Shown here: piece after piece, positions 1 to 5,857 of the stretch | Position numbering within the stretch: the first letter of the stretch is position 1 | Layout: every line of letters begins with the position of its first letter | Assembly (NCBI GenBank): GCA_964596835.1 | Contig: CAZQVV010000108.1 | Span: 1-8,998, forward strand | Direction of reading: 5' to 3' | DNA length: 8,998 nt | DNA from: JAADGZ01 sp964596835 | GTDB taxonomy: Bacteria; Pseudomonadota; Gammaproteobacteria; UBA6429; Thiohalophilaceae | Notes under the pieces: model-generated | Databases searched by the model: none | What the model was told of the DNA's origin: nothing | What the model saw: the letters and a program-made list of their open reading frames with translations, nothing else | Made by a program: the position numbers and the translations under genes

Positions 1-64
1 TCGTCCTACCCGTCCATTTTAAGAATAACCGCTCGTCCTACCCGTCCATTTTAAGAATGACCGT
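1..64. repeat. Two tandem copies of a 32-bp unit
   Basis: A 32-bp unit starting TCGTCCTACCCGTCC occupies 1-32 and 33-64. The two copies differ only at base 27 (A or G) and base 32 (C or T). The next bases (65 on) restart with TCGTCCT before changing to the 14-bp array, so the two arrays share a junction word. The array may continue to the left of the window. There is no spacer between the units, so it is not a CRISPR array. I do not know this unit as a named family. Confidence 0.9.
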
Positions 65-135
65 TCGTCCTGAGCTTGTCGAAGGAAGCTTGTCGAAGGA
101 AGCTTGTCGAAGGGTTCAGGACTTCACCACGAACG
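62..135. repeat. Palindromic repeat with internal 14-bp triple (73-114)
   Basis: Three head-to-tail copies of AGCTTGTCGAAGGA lie at 73-86, 87-100 and 101-114, the last ending in G. They sit inside a longer imperfect palindrome: GTCCTGA (67-73) faces TCAGGAC (116-122), and CGTTCGT (62-68) faces ACGAACG (129-135). The core resembles the CCTTCGACAAGCTCAGGACGAA word that I recall as a common intergenic repeat in many environmental bacteria. Its function is unknown to me. A related array lies inverted at the right edge of the window. Confidence 0.85.
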
Positions 136-175
136 TGAAAATTCACAAGTGATCAGGTATCTGGAACGCTTACTA
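124..175. repeat. Left copy of a 52-bp dispersed repeat (inverted partner at 8862-8913)
   Basis: The stretch beginning TCACCACGAACGTG matches the reverse complement of 8862-8913 over 52 bases without gaps, 39 of 52 identical by hand count; the first 14 bases are identical. It directly follows the 14-bp triple repeat, as its partner does in mirror image, so repeat array plus 52-bp flank form one composite unit present at both ends of the window. The remaining bases up to 257 show no gene, RNA or clear terminator. Confidence 0.8.
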
Positions 176-257
176 TTTAGCCAGATAACATAATCCGGTT
201 TTGAAACAAGGGTCTCCAGAAGGGCAAATAGCCGGCGCTGATGTTTGCAGCATCCCT

Positions 258-1352
258 TCATATTTTAAAGTCAGCTCTAAAGTCAGCTAAGCGCACGGGC
301 ATGCGTTTGGCTCCCCAGTGGCCGGGCGCAGCCTCGAAGACACCGGTGCAGGCTGTGCCACATTTTTTACAGTTTCCCTCTTCATTCAGGTTCCAGTCAC
401 TCAACACATACCAGTCGCGGCCAATCAGTTTTTCGCCACACTGGTGACAGTAGGTGCTCTCACCCTTTTTGTCATGGACATTGCCGGTATAGGCATAGCG
501 TACGCCATTTTTCAAAGCAATGGCGCGGGCGCGAGTCAGGATCTCTGGCGGTGTTGGTGGTACATCACGCATTTTCCAGTCGGGGTGAAAGGCGGAAAAA
601 TGCATGGGCACCTCTGCGCCCAGATGTTCGACCACCCATTGGGTCATGTCTTCGAGTTCTGCTTCTGAATCATTCCAGCCGGGGATCAGCAGGGTGGTGA
701 GTTCCAGCCAGACCGAGGTTTCCTGTTTGATGTACTTCAGGGTGTCCAGCACGGGTTCAAGGTGTCCGCCGGTAAGCTTGTGATAAAACTTTTCCGTAAA
801 AGCTTTAAGATCCACATTGGCGGCATCCATGTACTGATAGAATTCGGCGCGAGGTTCCGGGCAGACATAGCCGGCGGTGACGGCAACAGACTTAATGTTG
901 ACTTCGTGGCAGGTTTTCGCCACATCAATGGCGTATTCATGAAAAATAACCGGGTCGTTATAGGTATAGGCAACACTCCGGCAGCCAAGTTCACAGGCTG
1001 CGTGGGCAATGAGTTCAGGAGACGCCTGATCGGCAAGCGTTTGCATCTCACGGGACTTGCTGATGTCCCAGTTCTGGCAGTATTTGCAGGTCAGGTTGCA
1101 ACCGGCGGTACCGAATGAGAGAACCGGCGTTCCCGGCAGAAAATGGTTTAGCGGTTTTTTTTCAATCGGATCAATGCAATAGCCGCTGGACAGGCCATAA
1201 CTGGTGAGTATGATCTGATTGTCCCGGTTTTCGCGCACAAAACACAGACCCCGCTGAGCCTCGTGCAGCTTGCAGAATCGTGGGCACAGATCACACTGAA
1301 TTCGGCCATCTGGCAAACGGTGCCAGTATTGAGTGGGGACTGCGTTGTTCAT
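258..1352 (-). CDS. amrS: AmrS-like radical SAM enzyme (AmmeMemoRadiSam family)
   Basis: This 364-residue protein is a radical S-adenosylmethionine enzyme of the type found with the AmmeMemoRadiSam proteins and related to pyruvate formate-lyase activating enzymes. The 4Fe-4S cluster motif CNLTCKYC is at residues 85-92. Ahead of it is a cysteine-rich segment (Cys20, 23, 27 and 37, ending in a RGLC motif), typical of the family. The C-terminus carries two CxxC pairs (Cys302/305 and Cys328/331) that look like a zinc or cluster-binding knuckle. The physiological substrate of this family is, to my knowledge, not settled. The usual partners AmrA and AmrB (Memo) are not in the window. The start is the first in-frame ATG and has no clear Shine-Dalgarno; TTGAAA (complement of 1383-1388) followed 18 nt later by TACTCT is a weak promoter candidate. 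The last codons contain an in-frame 12-bp duplication (ADFR/ADFK). Confidence 0.88.
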   Translation of the reverse strand: MNNAVPTQYWHRLPDGRIQCDLCPRFCKLHEAQRGLCFVRENRDNQIILTSYGLSSGYCIDPIEKKPLNHFLPGTPVLSFGTAGCNLTCKYCQNWDISKSREMQTLADQASPELIAHAACELGCRSVAYTYNDPVIFHEYAIDVAKTCHEVNIKSVAVTAGYVCPEPRAEFYQYMDAANVDLKAFTEKFYHKLTGGHLEPVLDTLKYIKQETSVWLELTTLLIPGWNDSEAELEDMTQWVVEHLGAEVPMHFSAFHPDWKMRDVPPTPPEILTRARAIALKNGVRYAYTGNVHDKKGESTYCHQCGEKLIGRDWYVLSDWNLNEEGNCKKCGTACTGVFEAAPGHWGAKRMPVRLADFRADFKI

Positions 1353-1465
1353 AATAATAGAGTATGAGGTGCAGGCTGATTATTTCAAGGTTCGGCTTTT
1401 TCTATTACCAGGGCAATATTTGTTACACTTGGCGGCGTCTAAATTAGCCGAGTGATCAGTCCAGA

Positions 1466-1954
1466 ATGAGTAAAATCAGCGTTCTTTTTGTTTGCATGGG
1501 CAATATCTGCCGCTCCCCGACGGCGGAGGGGGCCTTTCGTCACCTTGTTCACCAGCAGGAGCTGGACCGGCATATCAAAACCGATTCTGCCGGCACCCAC
1601 GCGTACCATACGGGGGAACGTCCGGATCGCCGGGCGCAGCAAATTGCCCTTTCGCGCGGGCTGGATATCAGCGATCTGCGTGCGCGCAAGGTTAAGCAGG
1701 CGGATTTCAAAAAATTCCATTATGTAATTGCCATGGATCAGGCTAACTATCAGGAGCTTGCCGAGCTGACGCCGGAAGGCCATGAAGATCGGCTGCGGCT
1801 GTTTCTTGATTTTGCGCCCAATCTGAAAGAAAGCGAAATTCCTGATCCATACTATGGTGGGCCAAAGGGCTTTGAGTATGTTTTTGACCTGGTTGAAGAA
1901 GCGTCCCAGGGCTTGCTGGATGAGATTCGTAAAAAACATCTGGAGCAGAAATGA
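1466..1954 (+). CDS. Low-molecular-weight protein tyrosine phosphatase
   Basis: This cytoplasmic phosphatase of 162 residues removes phosphate from tyrosines. The phosphate-binding loop is at the N-terminus: Cys10 is the nucleophile and Arg16 the phosphate-binding residue in VCMGNICRSPTAEG. The general-acid motif DPYYG is at residues 127-131 (Asp127). The length and spacing are normal for the family, and an intact CX5R plus DPYY argue against an ArsC-type arsenate reductase, though the fold is shared. In bacteria such enzymes often act on tyrosine-autokinases for polysaccharide export, but no kinase or capsule gene is nearby, so the substrate is unknown. Its stop overlaps the start of maf by 4 nt (ATGA), so the two are translationally coupled. 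In Pseudomonas the homologue sits on the other side of rne, next to murB, so the pairing with maf differs here. The ribosome binding site is weak. Confidence 0.93.
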   Translation: MSKISVLFVCMGNICRSPTAEGAFRHLVHQQELDRHIKTDSAGTHAYHTGERPDRRAQQIALSRGLDISDLRARKVKQADFKKFHYVIAMDQANYQELAELTPEGHEDRLRLFLDFAPNLKESEIPDPYYGGPKGFEYVFDLVEEASQGLLDEIRKKHLEQK

Positions 1955-2526
1955 ATATTGTTCTGGCCTCCACCTCGCCTTTTCGAAAGGCCATTCTGGA
2001 AAAGCTGGGGTTGCCATTTGATACGCGAAGCCCACAAACAGATGAAATCCAGTTTGAGGATGAATCGCCCCAACAGTTAGTAGAACGGCTGGCAGGGGCC
2101 AAGGCAAAAGCGGTTGCCGGAACCTGTGGCAATGCGCTGATCATCGGCTCGGATCAGGTGGCGGTGATCGATGGCGAAATTTTGGGAAAACCAGGGACAC
2201 ATAAAAAAGCGGTGAAACAATTACAACAGGCATCCGGGCAAACGGTGCGTTTTTTTACGGGACTGTGTTTATTGAATGCCGCAACCGGGAATTATCAACT
2301 TGATGTCGTTCCCTTTGACGTTGTTTTTCGCAAACTCACGGACGCGCAAATTGAAAATTATTTACAAAAAGAAAAACCCTATAACTGCGCCGGTAGTTTT
2401 AAATCGGAAGCGCTGGGGATTTGCCTGTTTGAAAAATTGCAGGGCGATGATCCGAATACCCTGATGGGCCTCCCGCTGATCCGGTTGGTGCGCATGCTGG
2501 AGCAAGAGGGCGTTGCAGTTATTTGA
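1951..2526 (+). CDS. yceF: Maf/YceF-type nucleotide pyrophosphatase (7-methyl-GTP)
   Basis: The protein has 191 residues and is full length. The N-terminal LASTSPFRKAILEKLGL segment and the SDQV motif in IIGSDQVAVIDGEILGKP mark the Maf fold. The central SDQ in place of ADT, together with CAGSFKSE and DPNTLMGLPLI near the C-terminus, assign it to the YceF branch rather than YhdE. E. coli YceF hydrolyses 7-methyl-GTP and is regarded as a house-cleaning enzyme for modified nucleotides. The ATG overlaps the TGA of the upstream phosphatase gene, and a GGAG six bases before it serves as ribosome binding site. In most gammaproteobacteria yceF lies beside yceD-rpmF-plsX; those genes are not downstream here, where it converges with sppA across a repeat element. 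Confidence 0.94.
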   Translation: MNIVLASTSPFRKAILEKLGLPFDTRSPQTDEIQFEDESPQQLVERLAGAKAKAVAGTCGNALIIGSDQVAVIDGEILGKPGTHKKAVKQLQQASGQTVRFFTGLCLLNAATGNYQLDVVPFDVVFRKLTDAQIENYLQKEKPYNCAGSFKSEALGICLFEKLQGDDPNTLMGLPLIRLVRMLEQEGVAVI

Positions 2527-2549
2527 TGAGTCTTTGCGTCCTCCGCGTT

Positions 2550-2576
2550 TAAAAACCAATCTCAAAATTATCGGAT
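2550..2576. repeat. 27-bp direct repeat, copy 1 (maf side)
   Basis: This stretch, starting TAAAAACCAATCTC, is identical over 27 bases to 2729-2755. The second copy contains the last codons and the stop of sppA, so this copy is a displaced duplicate of the sppA 3' end. It begins 24 bases after the maf stop codon. Together the copies flank the hairpin-ended element exactly, as a target duplication would, although 27 bp is long for that. Confidence 0.92.
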
Positions 2577-2582
2577 GCCTCG

Positions 2583-2604
2583 TTCCCACGCTCCTGCGTG
2601 GGAA
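2583..2604. repeat. Hairpin at left end of the MITE-like element
   Basis: A perfect 9-bp stem TTCCCACGC / GCGTGGGAA closes a 4-base loop TCCT. There is no T tract after it on the maf strand, so it is not a standard intrinsic terminator, but it lies 57 bases past the maf stop and could block 3' exonucleases. Confidence 0.85.
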
Positions 2605-2698
2605 TGCATACGGTAACTGGCAGAGTTTAATGGATGGCCATGGGTTTTGTGCATCGCAGGCACTTTTTTCTGTTGCCCGCGCGGAATGCTGAGGTATG

Positions 2699-2723
2699 GG
2701 TTCCCACGGGGACCGTGGGAACC
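2699..2723. repeat. Hairpin at right end of the element, between convergent genes
   Basis: A perfect 11-bp stem GGTTCCCACGG / CCGTGGGAACC closes a 3-base loop (2710-2712). It stands 24 bases past the sppA stop on the sppA strand and could shape the 3' ends of both convergent transcripts. Neither side carries a clean U-run, so termination is possible but not shown. Confidence 0.85.
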
Positions 2724-2728
2724 AGAAA

Positions 2729-2755
2729 TAAAAACCAATCTCAAAATTATCGGAT
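2729..2755. repeat. 27-bp direct repeat, copy 2 (overlaps the sppA 3' end)
   Basis: This copy is identical to 2550-2576. On the minus strand it holds the last two sense codons of sppA (ATC CGA) and its TAA stop at 2749-2747, then 18 bases of downstream sequence. It is therefore the presumed original, and the insertion left the sppA reading frame intact. Confidence 0.92.
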
Positions 2756-3730
2756 AGTCCCTTCCTGCATCCCCAGTACCTGAGTTATGGTTCTGGCCAT
2801 GGTCATACCAAAGCGTTCGGCGAAGCGATCCAGGTAATTGGGTTTGGGTGTGAAATCCACGATTTTCTTTGCTTTGATAACTTCGCGCGCGACATAGCGG
2901 CTGCTGCCCAGGGCATCGACCAGACCGAGCTTCAGGCTTTGTTCCCCGGTCCAGACATAGCCGGAAAACAGGTTCGGATCATTTTTCAGCTTGTTGCCGC
3001 GGCCTTTTTTAACCACATCGATAAATTGCTGATGGATATCATCCAGCAGGGTTTTGACGTGGGCCACTTCCTCCGGGTTTTCTTTCGAGAACGGATCAAG
3101 AAACGCTTTGTGCTTGCCTGATGTGTACGCCCGCCGTTCGATGCCCAGTTTTTTCATGCTGCCGACAAAACCGAAGCCATTCATAATGACGCCAATGGAG
3201 CCGACCACACTACCTTTGTTTGCATAGATTTCATCTGCGGCAGAGGCAACGTAATAACCCCCGGATGCGCACATATCAGTAATCACGGCATAGAGTTTGA
3301 TTTTGGGATATTTCTTACGCAGACGGTAGATTTCGTCATTGATATAAGCCGCCTGAACCGGGCTGCCGCCGGGACTGTTGATACGCAGAATGACGCCAAC
3401 GGTATCGCTGTCTTCAAAGGCATTGCGCAGGCCGGTGATAATGTTGTTCGCGCTGGCTTCCGTGTTGCTGGCGATCACGCCGTTTAACCGAACCAGGGCG
3501 GTGTGTTTACCGAGGGTGATATTACTACTGCCTTCTTTGTAGGGAAAGTAGGCCACGATGAAAATCACAAACAGATAAATGAAAATCAGTGATTTGAAAA
3601 ATATGCCCCAGCGGCGGCTGCGTTTCTGCTCATTAATGGCGGCGAAAGCAAGCCGGTTAATGATGTCTCTCTGCCACTTGTCATCATGTTCCTTTTCAGA
3701 GTGGGATCCAATGGGTTTTTTGTCAAACAT
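2747..3730 (-). CDS. sppA: SppA, signal peptide peptidase (S49 family, short form)
   Basis: This inner-membrane serine protease degrades leftover signal peptides. With 327 residues it is the short single-domain form, about half the length of E. coli SppA. A basic cytoplasmic N-terminus (1-41) precedes one membrane helix at about 43-62. The Ser-Lys dyad is Ser156 in MCASGGYY and Lys208 in SGKHKAF; the 52-residue spacing matches Bacillus subtilis SppA (Ser147, Lys199). INSPGG at 118-122 is the usual oxyanion-side motif. I chose the ATG at 3730 over one 27 codons upstream because AGGA lies 7 bases before it and the longer form would overlap the HAD gene. It follows that gene by 22 bases, so the two are probably cotranscribed. 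Confidence 0.94.
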   Translation of the reverse strand: MFDKKPIGSHSEKEHDDKWQRDIINRLAFAAINEQKRSRRWGIFFKSLIFIYLFVIFIVAYFPYKEGSSNITLGKHTALVRLNGVIASNTEASANNIITGLRNAFEDSDTVGVILRINSPGGSPVQAAYINDEIYRLRKKYPKIKLYAVITDMCASGGYYVASAADEIYANKGSVVGSIGVIMNGFGFVGSMKKLGIERRAYTSGKHKAFLDPFSKENPEEVAHVKTLLDDIHQQFIDVVKKGRGNKLKNDPNLFSGYVWTGEQSLKLGLVDALGSSRYVAREVIKAKKIVDFTPKPNYLDRFAERFGMTMARTITQVLGMQEGTIR

Positions 3731-3752
3731 GATTTCGTCCTGAATATAGGGT

Positions 3753-4424
3753 TTATGCGGCGCGCGTATATTTCGCCTGTAACCAGTTGCGTAGTGCAGG
3801 AATATCATCAACGTAATCCAGCGGCCTGCAATTTAACAGACGCGCCAGATCATGTACACCATAACTGACGGCAAGTGACTGGACACCGGCACTGTTGGCC
3901 ATTAGCAGATCATATTCGGTGTCGCCAATCATTAATGTATCCCGGGCATCTACTCCAAGGCGATCCATGATTTCCAACAACATCTGTGGGTGAGGTTTTG
4001 AAAAACTTTCATCGGCGCAACGCGTGACATGAAAATAGCGTCCGGTATCGGTTTCTTTAAGTATATGGTCAAGACCACGTCGGCCCTTGCCTGTGGCGAC
4101 GGCAAGAAAGTGTCCCTGCTCATTGAGTTCGGCCAGCATCGCTTCGACACCGGGAAACAGGGCGGAGGGTATCGGGCTGGCTTCAACAAAGTGGTAGCGG
4201 AAGCGTTCCGTCAGGGCGGCATGTTCAGCCGGGCTTCCTTGTGGATAGAGTATGGTTAGCGCTTCCAGCAGTCCGAGACCGATGATCTCGGCCATCTGTT
4301 GCCGGGTACGTGGCGCCAACGCCAGATCCTCAATGGCCGCACGCATGCAATCGACGATGCGTGCTTCTGAATTCATCAGGGTGCCATCCCAGTCAAATAC
4401 GATTAGTTGGGTTGAAATACTCAT
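3753..4424 (-). CDS. HAD-superfamily phosphatase, phosphoglycolate phosphatase-like
   Basis: This is a 223-residue haloacid dehalogenase-type phosphatase, subfamily IA. Motif I is DWDGT at 11-15 (Asp11 nucleophile, Asp13 acid/base). Motif II is Thr111 in VATGKG, motif III Lys143 in SKPHP, and motif IV GDTEYD at 167-172 (Asp168, Asp172). The segment from about 16 to 85 is the helical cap between motifs I and II. It resembles Gph and the uncharacterised HAD gene that follows rluC in Pseudomonas; the real substrate cannot be told from sequence. It starts 3 bases after the rluC stop, so translational coupling is likely; no strong ribosome binding site of its own is visible. A serine or glycolate-metabolism role would be a guess. 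Confidence 0.9.
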   Translation of the reverse strand: MSISTQLIVFDWDGTLMNSEARIVDCMRAAIEDLALAPRTRQQMAEIIGLGLLEALTILYPQGSPAEHAALTERFRYHFVEASPIPSALFPGVEAMLAELNEQGHFLAVATGKGRRGLDHILKETDTGRYFHVTRCADESFSKPHPQMLLEIMDRLGVDARDTLMIGDTEYDLLMANSAGVQSLAVSYGVHDLARLLNCRPLDYVDDIPALRNWLQAKYTRAA

Positions 4425-4427
4425 TTA

Positions 4428-5399
4428 TTATAAATCCAGTTGTTTCAATGTGTTTTTCAGCGAGGTTTCCAGCGGGGCTTCCACCTCAATGCTTTCCGTT
4501 GAGTCTGGAGACAGGGCGAAGGAAATTCTGCTGGCATGCAGGAACAGGCGTTTGAGACCGTATTCCCGCATTTTCCGGTTAAAATGGGCATCGCCATATT
4601 TCTCATCCCCAGCGATGGGGTGCCCACTGTGTGCAGCATGAACCCGGATTTGGTGGGTGCGTCCGGTTTCCAGATCAACCTCCATCAGGCTGGCGAATCC
4701 AGATGTGGTGCGGGGCTGGAAGTGGCTGACAGCCGTCTTGCCCGTGTTATCCACTCGCACGAGGCGCTCGCCAGAACGCAGGGTGTTTTTACGTAGTGGG
4801 GCATTGATTGTTTGTTTGCCTCCCTGCCAGAGATCTTTCACCAGAGTCAGGTACTGTTTACGCAAGCGATGCTCACGCAACTGTTCATGCAGGCACCGCA
4901 ACATGCTGCGCTTTTTGGCAATCAGCAGACAACCGGAGGTATCCCTGTCCAGCCGATGCACCAGTTCCAGGTAGGGGGCGTTGGGGAACAGGACGCGCAG
5001 AGCCTCAATAATACCGTAACTCAGACCGCTGCCCCCATGCACGGCGAAACCACTGGGTTTATTCAGCACCAGCAGGCGTTTGTCTTCATAGAGAATGTTT
5101 TCGGCAATCGCATCGATCGCGGAGCGGCCCGGCTTTGCCGTCGGTTTGTCTGATAGCCTGATGGGTGGAATGCGGACTTCATCTCCGGCCTGCAGTTTGT
5201 AGAGAGGTTTGATCCGGCCCTTGTTGACGCGAACCTCGCCCTTGCGCAAAATCCGGTAAATCAGGGTTCTAGGGGCGCCCTTGAGCCGTGTGAGCAGAAA
5301 ATTGTCGATGCGCTGACCGGCCTGATCGGCACTGATACTCACGAATCGAACCCTGGTTTTCTGTTCTGCCGGGGTGTTTCTGTTATCAGGCTTTTCCAT
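4428..5399 (-). CDS. rluC: RluC, 23S rRNA pseudouridine synthase
   Basis: RluC converts uridines 955, 2504 and 2580 (E. coli numbering) of 23S rRNA to pseudouridine. The 323-residue protein has an N-terminal S4 RNA-binding domain (about 28-85, with RILRKGEVRVNKGRIKP) and then the RluA-type catalytic domain. The catalytic aspartate is Asp151 in HRLDRDTSG, matching E. coli Asp144 after a 7-residue longer N-terminus. The second family motif GRTHQIRVH is at 246-254. It leads the run rluC-HAD-sppA and diverges from rne, the arrangement usual in gammaproteobacteria. No Shine-Dalgarno precedes the ATG; an extended -10 element ends six bases before it, so the transcript may be leaderless. Confidence 0.95.
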   Translation of the reverse strand: MEKPDNRNTPAEQKTRVRFVSISADQAGQRIDNFLLTRLKGAPRTLIYRILRKGEVRVNKGRIKPLYKLQAGDEVRIPPIRLSDKPTAKPGRSAIDAIAENILYEDKRLLVLNKPSGFAVHGGSGLSYGIIEALRVLFPNAPYLELVHRLDRDTSGCLLIAKKRSMLRCLHEQLREHRLRKQYLTLVKDLWQGGKQTINAPLRKNTLRSGERLVRVDNTGKTAVSHFQPRTTSGFASLMEVDLETGRTHQIRVHAAHSGHPIAGDEKYGDAHFNRKMREYGLKRLFLHASRISFALSPDSTESIEVEAPLETSLKNTLKQLDL

Positions 5400-5405
5400 T
5401 ACCGT

Positions 5406-5411
5406 ATTCTA
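5406..5411 (-). promoter_or_regulatory. Extended -10 element of the rluC promoter
   Basis: On the minus strand the sequence TGTTAGAAT forms a TGn-extended -10 (TAGAAT, five of six consensus bases). No convincing -35 is found 16-18 bases upstream, which the TGn extension can offset. Initiation about 7 bases after the -10 would fall at or next to the rluC ATG. Confidence 0.4.
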
Positions 5412-5452
5412 ACATGGCCCTGGTGTGAATATGAGCCTGGATATTGCAGAGA

Positions 5453-5481
5453 TTGAACCTCTGGCAGAACACTGATATAGT
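5453..5481 (+). promoter_or_regulatory. Predicted sigma70 promoter of rne
   Basis: TTGAAC (5453-5458) and TATAGT (5476-5481) are separated by 17 bases, and the -10 is preceded by TGA, a TGn extension. The -35 matches four of six and the -10 five of six consensus bases. The start point would be near 5488, giving an rne leader of about 370 nt, close to the 361-nt leader known from E. coli. Confidence 0.6.
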
Positions 5482-5499
5482 GAACGTACGCCAGTTTAT

Positions 5500-5518
5500 T
5501 ACATTTTAATTAAATGTA
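5500..5518. promoter_or_regulatory. AT-rich palindrome just after the rne start point
   Basis: TACATTT (5500-5506) and AAATGTA (5512-5518) form a perfect 7-bp inverted repeat around a 5-base centre. It lies 12 bases after the predicted start point and could be an operator or a weak hairpin; base composition alone makes such a match fairly easy. Confidence 0.3.
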
Positions 5519-5834
5519 CATATTCGGTGCATAAAGACCACATAAAAATTATGTAATCAGGTTTAGTGCATAGAGAAAGAAACTGGATCCGATTTTGAAC
5601 CGTTTGTGTGTCAAACGGCAAAGGAAAAACAAGCAGCGGAATTCGCCGGTAAAAAGGAACGTTATTTTCGGCGATGCTAAATGAATTAACTGCGCTCCCG
5701 CATCAGGTGATTTTTGCGTGAGATAGCTCTGGAATACCGAAGTTTTTTGACAGTTCGCGGTGCCCATACGCACTGCATCCAGGTTATTACACAGGTAGAT
5801 AAATACGCAAATAGTTTACTCGAAATGGTTGAGC

Positions 5835-5851
5835 GCCTTATAAAATAAGGC
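5835..5851 (+). promoter_or_regulatory. Hairpin covering the rne Shine-Dalgarno
   Basis: GCCTTAT (5835-5841) pairs with ATAAGGC (5845-5851) around a loop of three A. The ribosome binding site AAGG (5847-5850, 7 bases before the ATG) is entirely in the 3' arm, so the folded form would hide it. A second CCTTAT at 5851-5856 could compete for the same arm. Confidence 0.5.
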
Positions 5852-5857
5852 CTTATA

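Larger units (their letters stand above)
2577..2728. mobile_element. 152-bp MITE-like element with hairpin termini
   Basis: The interval lies exactly between the 27-bp direct repeats and encodes no protein. Its two ends are imperfect inverted repeats of about 33 bp: the left reads CTCGTTCCCACGCTCC, and the right, on the other strand, reads CTGGTTCCCACGGTCC, both continuing into a CATAC word. Each end is itself a hairpin. The GTTCCCACGC...GCGTGGGAAT(G)CATAC word is one I recall from many gammaproteobacterial intergenic regions. A non-autonomous element, or a REP-type repeat moved by a transposase elsewhere, is the likely reading; no transposase gene is in the window. Confidence 0.7.
5400..5857. 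other. rluC-rne divergent intergenic region (458 bp)
   Basis: No protein gene is convincing here; small open frames lack start signals and family resemblance. The left fifth holds the rluC start signals and the rne promoter, followed by an AT-rich palindrome and then the long rne leader with several hairpins. The region is the likely control point for both transcripts. Confidence 0.85.
5488..5857 (+). promoter_or_regulatory. rne 5' leader, candidate autoregulatory region
   Basis: In E. coli the rne leader lets RNase E cut its own mRNA, through a conserved stem-loop called hp2 (Rfam family rne5). This leader has the matching length and holds clear hairpins: CCGTTTG/CAAACGG with a 5-base loop (5600-5618), TCGCCG/CGGCGA (5643-5648 with 5669-5674), and GCCTTAT/ATAAGGC with a 3-base loop (5835-5851). 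Which one corresponds to hp2 cannot be decided by eye. The stretch between the first two, including GGCAAAGGAAAAACAAGC, is purine-rich and unpaired, a plausible RNase E landing site. Feedback control here is inferred from position, length and homology. Confidence 0.55.

Noticed and set aside
1..114. CRISPR array
   Set aside because: The 32-bp and 14-bp repeats are head to tail with no unique spacers, and no cas gene is present.
1439..2107. 222-codon open frame on the minus strand
   Set aside because: It lies opposite the tyrosine phosphatase and maf genes, whose motifs are intact, and its translation resembles no family.
3731..3811. 27-residue N-terminal extension of SppA
   Set aside because: It would overlap the upstream HAD gene, lacks a ribosome binding site, and the ATG at 3730 has AGGA at good spacing with the expected short basic N-terminus before the membrane helix.
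4252..5153. Several plus-strand open frames opposite the HAD and rluC genes
   Set aside because: They are antisense shadows of genes with complete catalytic motifs and have no start signals.
2750..5399. Defence island or other undescribed multi-gene system
   Set aside because: Every gene belongs to a known housekeeping family in a familiar gammaproteobacterial order.
5549..5773. 74-codon minus-strand frame in the rne leader
   Set aside because: It has no ribosome binding site or recognisable domain, and coincides with the leader hairpins.
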